DNA from: DASSUW01 sp963835525
Lineage (GTDB): Bacteria; Actinomycetota; Thermoleophilia; Solirubrobacterales; Solirubrobacteraceae
Length of the DNA: 64,000 nucleotides
Reading direction: 5' to 3'
Assembly: GCA_963835525.1 (NCBI GenBank)
Contig: CAWIFM010000004.1
Coordinates: 744,001 to 808,000 of the forward strand
Shown here piece by piece: positions 7,679-16,459 of the stretch (position 1 is its first letter; each line of letters opens with the position of its first letter). The position numbers and the translations under genes are program-made. The notes below the pieces were generated by a model. The model had not been told where the DNA came from. It worked only from the letters and a program-made list of their open reading frames with translations, and did no database searches.

Positions 7679-8852
7679 TCGAGCGGTAGAGCTCGGAGGT
7701 CTCGCGCGCGATCGCGGACCAGTCGAACTCGCGCACGGCCCGCTCGCGCCCGGCGCGGCCCATTGCGCGAGCTCGCTCGGGGTCGGCGACGAGCGCGTTC
7801 ACGCGCTCGGCGATGCCGCCGACGAAGGCCTCCGGATCGCGTGGGGCGATGTCGCCCTCGACCTGCTCGAACGGCACCAGCAGGCCGGTCTCGCCGTCGA
7901 CCACGACCTCGACGATGCCGCCGGTGGCGGTCGCCACGACCGCGGCCTCGCACGCCATCGCCTCGAGGTTGACGATCCCGAGCGGCTCGTAGATCGACGG
8001 GCAGGCGAAGACGGTCGCGTGGCTGAGGAGCTGGATCACCTCGGGCTTCGGGAGCATCTGGTCGAGCCAGATCACGTTGCCGCGCTCGCGCCGCAGCCGC
8101 TCGACCTTGTCCGAGACCTCGGCGGCGATCTCCGGCGTGTCGGGCGCCCCCGCGCACAGCACGAGCTGGGCGGCGGGATCGAACTCGAGCGCGGCGTCGA
8201 CCAGGTACGGCACGCCCTTCTGGCGCGTGATCCGGCCCACGAAGACGACCGACGGCCGCTCCGGGTCGACGCCGTACTTCTCCAGCACCGCGGTGCCGGG
8301 ATCCGGCGTGTACTCCTCGGCGTCGATGCCGTTGTAGATGACCTGGATCCGCTCGGGGTCGATGTCGGGATAGCAGGCGATGATGTCCTCGCGCGAGCCC
8401 TTCGACACGGCGATCACGCGGTCGGCGCCCTCCAGCGACACCTTCTCGCACCAGCTCGACAGCGCGTAGCCGCCGCCGAGCTGCTCGGCCTTCCAGGGGC
8501 GCAGGGGCTCGAGCGAGTGCACGGTGGCCACGTGCGGCACGCCGTAGGTGAGCTTGGCCAGGTGCCCCGCGAGCTGCGCGTACCAGGTGTGGCTGTGGAC
8601 GACCTCGGCGCCCTCGACGGCGGCGGCCATCGAGAGGTCGATCGACATGGCGCGCAGCGCCGCCAGGTGCGGCGCGTCGCCCGCCAGCGCGTCCCAGGCC
8701 TGGTGGCCGGTCGCGCCCTCGCGGTCTTCGCCCCAGGCCTGGACGCTCACGTCCTCGAGCTGCGCGAGCTCGCGCGCCAGGTACTCGACGTGCACGCCGG
8801 CCCCGCCGTAGACCTCCGGCGGGTACTCGCGGGTGAGCAGCGCGACCTTCAT
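7665..8852 (-). CDS. glgA: Glycogen synthase, Corynebacterium family (GT4; GlgA/GlgM)
   Basis: Transfers glucose from ADP-glucose in alpha-glucan synthesis. The 395-residue protein opens with the family signature KVALLTREYPPEVYGGAGVH and has the GT4 C-terminal donor site (VFVGRITRQKGVPYLVDA near 205, then SIYEPLGIVNLEAMA near 300 with the E-x7-E motif). In mycobacteria the homologue GlgM (Rv1212c) makes maltose-1-phosphate from ADP-glucose and glucose-1-phosphate, so either polymer extension or maltose-1-phosphate synthesis is possible. ATG 8852 is inside glgC's stop (4-base overlap), and the gene is the last of a six-gene operon. Confidence 0.93.
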   Translation of the reverse strand: MKVALLTREYPPEVYGGAGVHVEYLARELAQLEDVSVQAWGEDREGATGHQAWDALAGDAPHLAALRAMSIDLSMAAAVEGAEVVHSHTWYAQLAGHLAKLTYGVPHVATVHSLEPLRPWKAEQLGGGYALSSWCEKVSLEGADRVIAVSKGSREDIIACYPDIDPERIQVIYNGIDAEEYTPDPGTAVLEKYGVDPERPSVVFVGRITRQKGVPYLVDAALEFDPAAQLVLCAGAPDTPEIAAEVSDKVERLRRERGNVIWLDQMLPKPEVIQLLSHATVFACPSIYEPLGIVNLEAMACEAAVVATATGGIVEVVVDGETGLLVPFEQVEGDIAPRDPEAFVGGIAERVNALVADPERARAMGRAGRERAVREFDWSAIARETSELYRSISGP

Positions 8853-10078
8853 GCCTCCACCACGGCGCCCTTGCCGATCACGACGATCCCGTTGTCGGAG
8901 ACGACGAAGCGCTCGCGGTCGGCCTCGGGGTCCACGCCGACCTGCGCGCCGTCCGCGATCCGCACGTTCTTGTCGACGATCGCATTGCGCACGACCGCGT
9001 TGCGGCCGACGTCGACACCCTGCATCAGGATCGAGCCCTCGACCTCCGCGTACGAGTGCAGGCGCACGCCCGGCGAGAGGATCGACCGCCGGGCCGTCGC
9101 GCCGGAGATGACGACACCGGCGCACACCATCGAGTCGACCGCCTGGCCGCGGCGATCGTCCTCGTCGAACACGAACTTCGCCGGCGGCAGCGGCTCGTGC
9201 CAGGTGAGGATCGGCCACTGCATGTTGTAGAGGTTGAACACCGGGTCGATCGAGACGAGGTCCATGTGGGCGTCGTAGAACGCGTCGAGGGTGCCGACGT
9301 CGCGCCAGTAGCCGTGGTCGCGCTCGCTCTCGCCGGGGACGACGTTGCGGGAGAAGTCGTACACGTGCGCAGCGCCGCTCTGCACCAGCATCGGCACGAT
9401 GTTGCCGCCCATGTCATGACTCGAGGACGAGGCCGCGGCGTCGGTCGCCACCGCGTCGATCAGCGCCTCGGTGGTGAACAGGTAATTGCCCATCGAGGCG
9501 AAGACCTGGTCGGGCGCGTCGGACAGCCCGACGGCGTCCTTGGGCTTCTCGCGGAACGCCGTGATCGTGGTGCCGTCGGCTGCTGCTTCGACGACGCCGA
9601 ACTGGTCGGCCTGCGCGAGCGGAGCGCGCAGCGCTGCGACGGTCACCGCGGCGCCGGACTCGATGTGCTGCTCGAGCATCTCGCGCGGATCCATGCGATA
9701 GATGTGGTCCGCACCGAACACGGCCACGTACTCGGGCCGCTCGTCGTGCAGCAGATTGAGGTTCTGGTAGATGGCGTCGGCCGAGCCGGAGAACCAGTGC
9801 GGGCCGCGCCGCATCTGCGCCGGTACGGGCGTGACGTAGTTGCCCAGGAGCGGCGAGAGGTGCCAGGTCTGCGCGATGTGGCGGTCGAGCGAGTGGCTCT
9901 TGTACTGCGTGAGCACCACGATCCGGCGCATGCCGGCGTTGACCAGGTTCGACAGCGCGAAGTCGATCAGCCGGTAGTTGCCGCCGAACGGCACGGCGGG
10001 CTTCGCGCGGTCGAGCGTGAGCGGCGCCAGCCGCTTGCCCTCGCCACCGGCGAGCACGATCCCGAAGACGTTGCGCAT
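8849..10078 (-). CDS. glgC: Glucose-1-phosphate adenylyltransferase (ADP-glucose pyrophosphorylase)
   Basis: Makes ADP-glucose from ATP and glucose-1-phosphate, the committed step of bacterial glycogen synthesis. The 409 residues contain the nucleotidyl-transferase loop VLAGGEGKRLAPLT, the KPAVPFGGNYRLIDF segment with the allosteric-region arginines, WFSGSADAIYQN, and the FGADHIYRMD active-site stretch near 125. The C-terminal ~110 residues form the left-handed beta-helix (repeating V/I-x-x-A patterns such as VGRNAVVRNAIVDKNVRIAD). Length and motif order are normal. It starts 4 bases after pgm ends and overlaps glgA by 4 bases. Confidence 0.96.
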   Translation of the reverse strand: MRNVFGIVLAGGEGKRLAPLTLDRAKPAVPFGGNYRLIDFALSNLVNAGMRRIVVLTQYKSHSLDRHIAQTWHLSPLLGNYVTPVPAQMRRGPHWFSGSADAIYQNLNLLHDERPEYVAVFGADHIYRMDPREMLEQHIESGAAVTVAALRAPLAQADQFGVVEAAADGTTITAFREKPKDAVGLSDAPDQVFASMGNYLFTTEALIDAVATDAAASSSSHDMGGNIVPMLVQSGAAHVYDFSRNVVPGESERDHGYWRDVGTLDAFYDAHMDLVSIDPVFNLYNMQWPILTWHEPLPPAKFVFDEDDRRGQAVDSMVCAGVVISGATARRSILSPGVRLHSYAEVEGSILMQGVDVGRNAVVRNAIVDKNVRIADGAQVGVDPEADRERFVVSDNGIVVIGKGAVVEA

Positions 10079-10082
10079 GCCG

Positions 10083-11717
10083 TTATCCCCTCAGGGCCTG
10101 GTCGACGATCTGCTGGGCCTCGCCGAGGATGCGCTCGAGCCGTTCCTCGCCGTCGAGCCCCTCGGCGTACACCTTGTACACGTCTTCGGTGCCCGACGGC
10201 CGCGCGGCGAACCAGCCGTGCTCGGCGACCACCTTGAGCCCGCCGATCGGCGCGCCGTTGCCGGGCGCCGTCGTGAGCTTGTCGAGGATCGGCTCGCCGG
10301 CCAGCTCCTCGCTGGTCACCTGCTCGGGCGAGAGCTTCTTCAGGCGATCCTTGTCCTCGGGCGAGGCGGCGACGTCGACGCGCTTGTAGGCGGCGTGCCC
10401 GTGGCGGTCGGCGAGCTCGCCGTAGATCTCCCCCGGGTCCTTGCCGGTGCGCGCCTTCATCTCGGCCGCCAGCAGGCACGGGATCAGCCCGTCCTTGTCG
10501 GTGCTCCAGGCGCCGCCGTCGCGGCGCAGGAACGAGGCGCCGGCGCTCTCCTCGCCGCCGAAGCCGAGCGTCCCCTCGATCAGGCCCTCGACGAACCACT
10601 TGAAGCCGACCGGCACCTCGAAAACCCGGCGACCGAGATCGCTCGCCGCGCGGTCGATGATGCTCGAGCTCACCAGCGTCTTGCCGATCCCCACGTCCTG
10701 CCCCCAGTCGCGATTGCCGCCGAACAGGTAGGCGATGCACGCCGCGAGGTGATGGTTGGGGTTCAGCAGCCCCGCCGCCGGCGTGACGATGCCGTGGCGA
10801 TCGGCGTCCGGGTCGTTGGCGAAGGCGACGTCGAAGCGATCGCGCATCTCGGTCAGCCGGGCCATCGCGTACGGCGACGAGCAGTCCATCCGGATCTTGC
10901 CGTCCCAGTCGAGCGGCACGAAGCGGAAGGTCGGGTCGAGCTCCTGGTTGACGATCTCCAGCTCGAGCCCGTGCACCTCGGCGATCGCGGCCCAGTAGGC
11001 GGCGCTCGCGCCGCCGAGCGGGTCGACGCCGAGGCGCAGCCCGGACTCGCGGATCGCGTCGAGGTCGATCACCTGCGCGAGGTCGGCGACGTAGGCGTGC
11101 ACGTAGTCGCGCTTGTGCAGGGTGTCGGCGCGCTGCGCGTGGCTGTAGGGCACGCGCAGCACGCCCTTCAGCTCCGCGTCGAGCAGCTTGTTCGCCTCGT
11201 CCTGGATCCAGCCGGTGGCGTCGGTGTCGGCCGGCCCGCCGTGCGGCGGGTTGTACTTGAAGCCGCCGTCGCCCGGCGGGTTGTGCGACGGCGTGACCAC
11301 GATGCCGTCGGCGCGGCCGCGGGTGCCGTCGCGGTTGTAGTCCAGGATCGCGTGCGAGATCACCGGCGTCGGGGTGGCGCCGCCGTGGGCGTCGACGCAG
11401 ACGTCGACGCCGTGGGCCACGAGCACCTCGACGATCGTCTCCACCGCCGGCGCCGACAACGCATGCGTGTCGGCGCCGAGGAAGAGCGGCCCGTCGATCC
11501 CCTGCTCCTCCCGGTACCGGCAGACCGCCTCGCTGATGGCCGCCACATGCCACTCGGTGAACGTGCCGGCCAGCGACGTCCCGCGGTGGCCGGAGGTGCC
11601 GAAGGAGACGCGGTTCGCCGGGTCCGGCCGGTCGTGGTAGGCGTCGAGCAGCTTGTCGACGTCGATCAGGTCGGACGGCTCCGGGAGCGTGCCTGCGCGG
11701 GGATCGACGCCGCTCAC
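10083..11717 (-). CDS. pgm: Phosphoglucomutase (alpha-D-glucose phosphate-specific)
   Basis: Interconverts glucose-6-phosphate and glucose-1-phosphate, feeding GlgC. The 544-residue length is standard for the bacterial Pgm family. Visible are RVSFGTSGHRG near 35, the phosphoserine loop TPSHNPPGDGGFKYN near 140, the metal-binding FANDPDADRHG near 300, and the C-terminal phosphate-binding RPSGTED. The GTG at 11717 overlaps the transporter permease stop (GTGA), which fixes the start and shows that pgm is translated in the same operon as the sugar importer. Confidence 0.95.
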   Translation of the reverse strand: MSGVDPRAGTLPEPSDLIDVDKLLDAYHDRPDPANRVSFGTSGHRGTSLAGTFTEWHVAAISEAVCRYREEQGIDGPLFLGADTHALSAPAVETIVEVLVAHGVDVCVDAHGGATPTPVISHAILDYNRDGTRGRADGIVVTPSHNPPGDGGFKYNPPHGGPADTDATGWIQDEANKLLDAELKGVLRVPYSHAQRADTLHKRDYVHAYVADLAQVIDLDAIRESGLRLGVDPLGGASAAYWAAIAEVHGLELEIVNQELDPTFRFVPLDWDGKIRMDCSSPYAMARLTEMRDRFDVAFANDPDADRHGIVTPAAGLLNPNHHLAACIAYLFGGNRDWGQDVGIGKTLVSSSIIDRAASDLGRRVFEVPVGFKWFVEGLIEGTLGFGGEESAGASFLRRDGGAWSTDKDGLIPCLLAAEMKARTGKDPGEIYGELADRHGHAAYKRVDVAASPEDKDRLKKLSPEQVTSEELAGEPILDKLTTAPGNGAPIGGLKVVAEHGWFAARPSGTEDVYKVYAEGLDGEERLERILGEAQQIVDQALRG

Positions 11718-12700
11718 TTGGCCCGGCTCTGCCACTGGTCGAAGGCCACGGCGATCAGGATCAGCGCGCCGATGATGATCTGGAGGTAGAACGCGTTCAC
11801 GGCGAGCAGGTTGCCTCCGTTGTTGAGGGTGGCGACGATCAGCGCGCCGGCCGCGGCCCCGAAGGCGCCGCCCTTGGCGCCGAACAGGCTCGCGCCGCCG
11901 ATCACGCACGCGGCGATCGCGTTCAACTCGTACCCGGTGCCCGCGGTCGGGATGCCCGCGTTCAGGCGGGAGGCGAACAGCACGCCGCCGACGGCGGCCA
12001 GCAGGCCGGCGATCGAGTAGACGGAGACGAGCACGGCGGTCACCGGGACGCCCGAGAGGCGCGCCGACTCCGGGTTGGAGCCGACCGCGTAGATGTAGCG
12101 GCCGAACACCGTGCGCCGCAGCACGAACGCGGTGACCACCACCACGGCGATGAACATCCAGAGCAGGTTCGGCAGGCCGAGGAAGTCACCGTTGGCGATG
12201 TTGGCGAAGGAGTCGGGCAGCGGCTGGACGGTGCTGGCGTCGGTGAGGACGAGCACGAGTCCGCGGGCGATGCCGAGCATGCCGAGCGTGACGATGAACG
12301 GGGGGAGCTTCCCATACGCGACCAGGCTGCCGTTGAACAGTCCGAGAGCCACGCCGACGAGCAGGCCGACGACGATCGCGAGCGGGACCGGCATGCCCTC
12401 CACCAGCAGCTGCGCGGTGACGCAGCCGGTCAGGCCGAGCACCGAGCCGACGGAGAGGTCGATGCCCGCGGTGAGGATGACCAGCAGCTGGCCGACGGCG
12501 ATGATCCCGAAGATCGCCACCTGGCGCGAGAGGTTGGCGAGGTTGTCGACCGTGAGGAACTCGTCGCTCGCGAGCGTCATGGCGCCGAAGAGGACGAGCA
12601 GGACGATCAGGCCGCCGGCGTCGCGCCCGAAGACGCTGCCGAAGGTGAGGATGCGCTCGGGGCGCTCGGTCCCGGGGACGGGTGCGGTGGCCGTGCTCAT
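11714..12700 (-). CDS. Sugar ABC transporter permease (RbsC type)
   Basis: Membrane channel of a ribose/xylose/galactose-class ABC importer. The 328 residues carry about ten hydrophobic segments and the family hallmarks GQLLVILTAGIDLSVGSVLG near 85, FIVTLGMLGIARG near 160 and the coupling-helix region YAVGSNPESARLSGVPV near 215. ATG 12700 lies inside the ATPase stop (ATGA overlap), and the stop overlaps the pgm GTG. Specificity for a particular pentose or hexose is not readable. Confidence 0.93.
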   Translation of the reverse strand: MSTATAPVPGTERPERILTFGSVFGRDAGGLIVLLVLFGAMTLASDEFLTVDNLANLSRQVAIFGIIAVGQLLVILTAGIDLSVGSVLGLTGCVTAQLLVEGMPVPLAIVVGLLVGVALGLFNGSLVAYGKLPPFIVTLGMLGIARGLVLVLTDASTVQPLPDSFANIANGDFLGLPNLLWMFIAVVVVTAFVLRRTVFGRYIYAVGSNPESARLSGVPVTAVLVSVYSIAGLLAAVGGVLFASRLNAGIPTAGTGYELNAIAACVIGGASLFGAKGGAFGAAAGALIVATLNNGGNLLAVNAFYLQIIIGALILIAVAFDQWQSRAK

Positions 12701-14214
12701 GACTGGATCTCCTCGGGGTGGGCCGCCACGCCGGGGCTGGCGAGCTTCAGGACGTCTTCTTCGGTGGTGCCGGCGGCGGGCAGCTCGCCCGCCACTCCGC
12801 CTTCGCGCATGACGACGACGCGGTCGGCGAGCCCGAGCACCTCGGGCAGGTAGGAGGACACGACGATCACGCCGAGCCCTTCGGCGGCGAGGTCGCCGAT
12901 CACCTTGTAGATCTCGGACTTGGCGCCGACGTCGACGCCTTTGGTGGGCTCGTCGAACAGCAGCACCTTGGCGTGCGTGGCGAGCCAGCGGGCGAGCAGC
13001 ACCTTCTGCTGATTGCCGCCGGAGAGCGAGCTGACGGGCTGCTCCCACGACCCGGCGCGCAGCTTGAGGCCGCCGAGGTAGTGGTCGACGAGGTTGCGCT
13101 CCTTCTTCTTGTCGACGACCCAGAAGCGGCTGATCTCGTCGAGGTGCGCCAACGAGGCGTTCTCGCGGATCGAGAGCTGGAGCAGCAGGCCGAGCTGCTT
13201 ACGGTCCTCGGTCAGCAGGCCGAGGCCGGCCTGGACGGCCTTGCGGGGGCTGCCCGGCGGCACCTTCTCGCCGTCGATCTCGATGTGGCCTCCGTCCACC
13301 GGGTCGGCGCCGAACATCGCCCGCAGCAGCTCGCTGCGGCCGGAGCCGAGCAGGCCCGCGATCCCGACGATCTCGCCCGCCCGGACCTCGAAGTCGATCG
13401 GCTCGGGCGAGTCCGCCGGCTTGAGGCCGACGAGCTTGAGCCGCGTCGCGCCGATCTCGCGGTTGGCGTGCGGGTAGAGGTTCTCGATCTTGCGGCCGAC
13501 CATCGAGCCGATCAGGCCGTCGTGGTCGAGCTCGTCCATCCGGGCGGTGCGCGCGAATTTGCCGTCGCGCAGGATCGTGACGCGGTCGCCGATCTCGAAC
13601 ATCTCCTCGAGGTGGTGGGAGACGTACATGACGGCGTGGCCCTCGTCGCGCAGCCCGTGGATGCGGGCCAGCAGCGCCTTCGTCTCCGACTCAGACAGCG
13701 CCGTGGTCGGCTCGTCGAAGATGAGCACTCGCGGGTTCTGGCCGAGCACCTTGGCGATCTCGACGAGCTGCCGGACGGCCAGCGAGGTCTCCTCGACGGG
13801 CGTCTTCGGGTCCAGCCAGTCGAGCCCGACGCGCTCGAGCATGGCGCGCGCCTGCTTGCGCAGCTCGCCGGGACGCGTGACGCCGCGGTGGGCCGGCAGG
13901 CGCCCCATCAACAGGTTCTCGCCGACGGTCAGGTCGGGCAGCAGGCTGAGCTCCTGGTAGACGACGCCGATGCCGGCGTCGCGCGCCTCGGCCGGGCTCG
14001 GGTTGCCCATCTCCCGGCCCTCGATCTCGTAGCTGCCCTCGTCGCGCTGGACGGCGCCGGTGAGGATCTTGATCAGCGTGCTCTTGCCGGCGCCGTTCTC
14101 GCCGGCGAGGCAATGCACCTCGCCGGCGCGCAGCTCGAGCGCGACGTCCTCGAGCGCCTGGATCGGGCCGTAGCGCTTCGAGACGCCCTGCAGGGAGACG
14201 ACGACGTCGCCCAT
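12697..14214 (-). CDS. Sugar ABC transporter ATP-binding protein, two-ATPase-domain (RbsA type)
   Basis: Powers the adjacent importer. The 505 residues form two tandem ATPase domains, as usual for this class. The first has Walker A GENGAGKSTLIK near 36, a signature-region LAVRQLVEIAKVLG and Walker B VLIFDEPTTAL near 160. The second has a degenerate Walker A GLLGSGRSELLR near 280, the signature LSGGNQQKVLLARWL near 395 and Walker B VLLFDEPTKGVDVG near 420. The degenerate second nucleotide site is normal for RbsA/MglA. ATG 14214 shares its bases with the stop of the binding-protein gene. Confidence 0.95.
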   Translation of the reverse strand: MGDVVVSLQGVSKRYGPIQALEDVALELRAGEVHCLAGENGAGKSTLIKILTGAVQRDEGSYEIEGREMGNPSPAEARDAGIGVVYQELSLLPDLTVGENLLMGRLPAHRGVTRPGELRKQARAMLERVGLDWLDPKTPVEETSLAVRQLVEIAKVLGQNPRVLIFDEPTTALSESETKALLARIHGLRDEGHAVMYVSHHLEEMFEIGDRVTILRDGKFARTARMDELDHDGLIGSMVGRKIENLYPHANREIGATRLKLVGLKPADSPEPIDFEVRAGEIVGIAGLLGSGRSELLRAMFGADPVDGGHIEIDGEKVPPGSPRKAVQAGLGLLTEDRKQLGLLLQLSIRENASLAHLDEISRFWVVDKKKERNLVDHYLGGLKLRAGSWEQPVSSLSGGNQQKVLLARWLATHAKVLLFDEPTKGVDVGAKSEIYKVIGDLAAEGLGVIVVSSYLPEVLGLADRVVVMREGGVAGELPAAGTTEEDVLKLASPGVAAHPEEIQS

Positions 14215-15251
14215 CACTGGGCCTCGGTCGTCGGCGGGGTCAGGAGCTGCTTGACCTCGGGCGTGCCCATGTTCTTCTTGTCCGCCAGCACGGCGCCCGG
14301 GTCGAGCTTGCGCGGCGGGACGTTGCCGACGGTGGCCATCGCGGCCTCCATCACGCCCTGGTAGCCGAAGAAGTACGGGTTCTGGACGACCAGCCCGTCG
14401 ATCGAGCCGTCGGCCAGCGCAGCGTTCTCCTGCGGGTCGGTGTCGAAGGCGATCACCGGGATGCGGTCGGCCGCGTCGTTGTCCTTGATCGCGCGGGCGG
14501 CGCCGTTGCCCGAGGTGTTGTTGGCCGCGAAGATGCCGACCAGGTTCGGGTTGGCGGTCAGCGCGTCGTTGACCTGGCTGGCCGCGGTGTTGAGGTCGTT
14601 GTTGTTGTACCGGACGAGCGAGACCTTCAGGTTCGGGCACGTCTTCAGGCCCTGGCGGAACCCGGCCTCGCGATCCTTGAGCACCTGCACTCCGGCGACC
14701 GAGGAGGCGATCATCACGTCGCCGGTCTCGTTGCCGGCCTCCGTGGCCAGCTGACACAGCCGCTCGCCGGCCTGCTCGGCGGCCTTGACGTTGTCGGTGC
14801 CGATGAAGCCCTCGGACTCCGTGGTCACCGCGGTGTCGGCGACGATCACCTTCGTGCCGCCGTCGCGGGCGCGCTCGATCACGTTGTTGAGCGCGTCGGA
14901 CGAGTTGGGCGCCACCACGATCGCGTCGACACCGCGCGAGATCGAGTTCTCGACGAGCTGGACCTGCTGGTTGACGTCGGTCTCGGAAGTCGGGCCGAAG
15001 AGGCCGACGTCGAGGCCGTAGTCCGCCCCGGCCTTCTTGGCTCCGGCGAGCATCGACTGCCAGAACTCCGAGTCGCTCGCCTTGATGATCACGTCGACCT
15101 TCTTGCCGCCGGCGGCTCCGGCGCTCGCGGCGCCGCCTCCGCTGCCGGATGAGCCGCCCGACGCACGACCTGCGACGACGCCGAGCACCAGTCCGATCAG
15201 GGCGATGACGGCGACCAGCGACAACGAGAATTTCAGCCGTGGCTTAGCCAT
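14214..15251 (-). CDS. Sugar-binding protein of ABC importer (RbsB/periplasmic-binding-like family)
   Basis: Extracellular substrate-binding protein. An N-terminal hydrophobic anchor (SLVAVIALIGLVLGVVAG) without a lipobox cysteine is followed by a Gly/Ser/Ala linker. The RbsB fold then begins at DVIIKASDSEFWQSMLAGAK, with further family stretches ISRGVDAIVVAPNSSDAL near 105 and IPVIAFDTDPQENAALADGS near 250. It is the first gene of the operon continuing through the ATPase, permease, pgm, glgC and glgA. A GAGGAGAGG ribosome site lies a few bases before ATG 15251. Confidence 0.93.
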   Translation of the reverse strand: MAKPRLKFSLSLVAVIALIGLVLGVVAGRASGGSSGSGGGAASAGAAGGKKVDVIIKASDSEFWQSMLAGAKKAGADYGLDVGLFGPTSETDVNQQVQLVENSISRGVDAIVVAPNSSDALNNVIERARDGGTKVIVADTAVTTESEGFIGTDNVKAAEQAGERLCQLATEAGNETGDVMIASSVAGVQVLKDREAGFRQGLKTCPNLKVSLVRYNNNDLNTAASQVNDALTANPNLVGIFAANNTSGNGAARAIKDNDAADRIPVIAFDTDPQENAALADGSIDGLVVQNPYFFGYQGVMEAAMATVGNVPPRKLDPGAVLADKKNMGTPEVKQLLTPPTTEAQ

Positions 15252-15288
15252 GGACTACCTCTCCTCCCCACCTCGGCCCCTCAGCCGA

Positions 15289-15341
15289 GGAAACGTTTAC
15301 AGCCGAGCGGCCACTGTAGACCTTGACAACACGAGTGTCAA
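15289..15341 (-). promoter_or_regulatory. Promoter and LacI-type operator of the sugar import-glycogen operon
   Basis: Read on the minus strand: -35 TTGACA (15336-15341), a 17-base spacer and -10 TACAGT (15313-15318). Just downstream of the expected start is GTAAACGTTTCC (15289-15300), an A-A-C-G-T-T-centred palindrome of the LacI/CcpA style. A related site, AGAAACGTTTTCC, lies in the divergent LacI gene. The -35 box is one arm of a 7-base inverted repeat, CTTGACA/TGTCAAG (15322-15342). A 6-base hairpin CCTCGG/CCGAGG at 15271-15290 lies in the leader. Regulator identity is inferred from adjacency. Confidence 0.68.
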
Positions 15342-15412
15342 GAGATTACGTTTTCTCCCAGTTGCTGATACAGTGCGCGAAGCCGCGTGGAACTGGGGTT
15401 CGAGAGAGGCCA

Positions 15413-16459
15413 ATGACACAAGAAACGTTTTCCAGCCGTGGTAGCAACGGCTCACGCAGGCCCACCATGCGCGAGGTCGCCACGCTGGCCGGCGTGAGCC
15501 TCGCCACGGTGTCCCGCGTGATCAACGCAGAGGGCAGCGTCCGAGCCGACCTGGCCGAGCGCGTGCAGGAGGCCGTCGCCCTGCTGGGCTACCGCCGCGA
15601 CCTCACGGCCACCAACCTGCGCCGCGCCGACCGCCAGTCGGCGACCATCGGGCTGGTCTTCGACGACGTCGCCAACCCGTTCCATGCCGCCGTGCTGCGC
15701 GGCGTCGAGACCGTGGCCCGCACACGCGGGGTCCTGCCGCTGGTCGGCAGCTCGGACGAGAACGCCGATCGTGAGCGCGAGCTGGCCGAGGCGTTCCTCT
15801 CGCGCCGCGTCGACGGCCTGATCGTGGTCCCCGCCGGGAGCGATCACTCGTACCTGCGCGCCGATCGCGACGCCGGCGTCGCCCTCGTGTTCGCCGACCG
15901 CCCGCCGGCGTTCATCGACGCCGACTGCGTCCTGAGCGACAACGCGGGCGGCGCGTTCGAGGCCACGGGCCACCTGATCGCCGCCGGGCACACCCGGATC
16001 GGCTTCCTCGGCGACCGGACCCGCATCTTCACCGCCAGCGAGCGCCTGCGCGGCTACCGCGACGCGCTCAGCCGGCACGGGATCGCCTACGACGAGTCGC
16101 TGGTGCGGATGGAGCTGCACGATGCCGCCGCGGCATCGGAGGCGACGGCCGCCCTGCTCGCGCTCGGCGATCCCCCCACCGCGCTGTTCACCGCCCAGAA
16201 CCTGATCACCATCGGCGCCGTCGAGCGGCTGCGCGCCCTTGACCGGCACCGCTCGGTGGCGCTCGTCGGCTTCGACGATCTCCCGCTCGCGGGCGTGGTC
16301 GAGCCCGGGCTGACCGTCGTGGCCCAGGACGCCGACCAGCTCGGGCGACTGACCGCCGAGCAGCTGTTCGCACGCCTCGACGGTGACGACGGCCCGACCG
16401 TCCAGGCCGTCGTCCCGACCACGCTGATCGCGCGTGGCAGCGGGGAGCTGGCGCCGTGA
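15413..16459 (+). CDS. LacI family transcriptional regulator
   Basis: Sugar-responsive repressor, probably of the divergent import-glycogen operon and of itself. The 348 residues begin with a short tail and then the classic LacI headpiece MREVATLAGVSLATVSRVIN near 20-40, with the hinge helix around 60. The periplasmic-binding-like effector domain follows (TIGLVFDDVANPFHAAVLRG, then FLSRRVDGLIVVPAGS and VGFDDLPLAG). ATG 15413 is preceded by a GAGAGAGG ribosome site; a longer upstream frame was rejected for lack of one. The stop overlaps the GTG of the PfkB kinase. Confidence 0.93.
   Translation: MTQETFSSRGSNGSRRPTMREVATLAGVSLATVSRVINAEGSVRADLAERVQEAVALLGYRRDLTATNLRRADRQSATIGLVFDDVANPFHAAVLRGVETVARTRGVLPLVGSSDENADRERELAEAFLSRRVDGLIVVPAGSDHSYLRADRDAGVALVFADRPPAFIDADCVLSDNAGGAFEATGHLIAAGHTRIGFLGDRTRIFTASERLRGYRDALSRHGIAYDESLVRMELHDAAAASEATAALLALGDPPTALFTAQNLITIGAVERLRALDRHRSVALVGFDDLPLAGVVEPGLTVVAQDADQLGRLTAEQLFARLDGDDGPTVQAVVPTTLIARGSGELAP
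15421..15433. promoter_or_regulatory. Second LacI-type operator, inside the LacI gene start
   Basis: AGAAACGTTTTCC shares the GAAACGTTT core with the site at 15289-15300. It begins 8 bases after the first base of the LacI start codon, about 130 bases from the other site. This arrangement would allow autoregulation or looping between the two sites. Inferred only. Confidence 0.45.
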
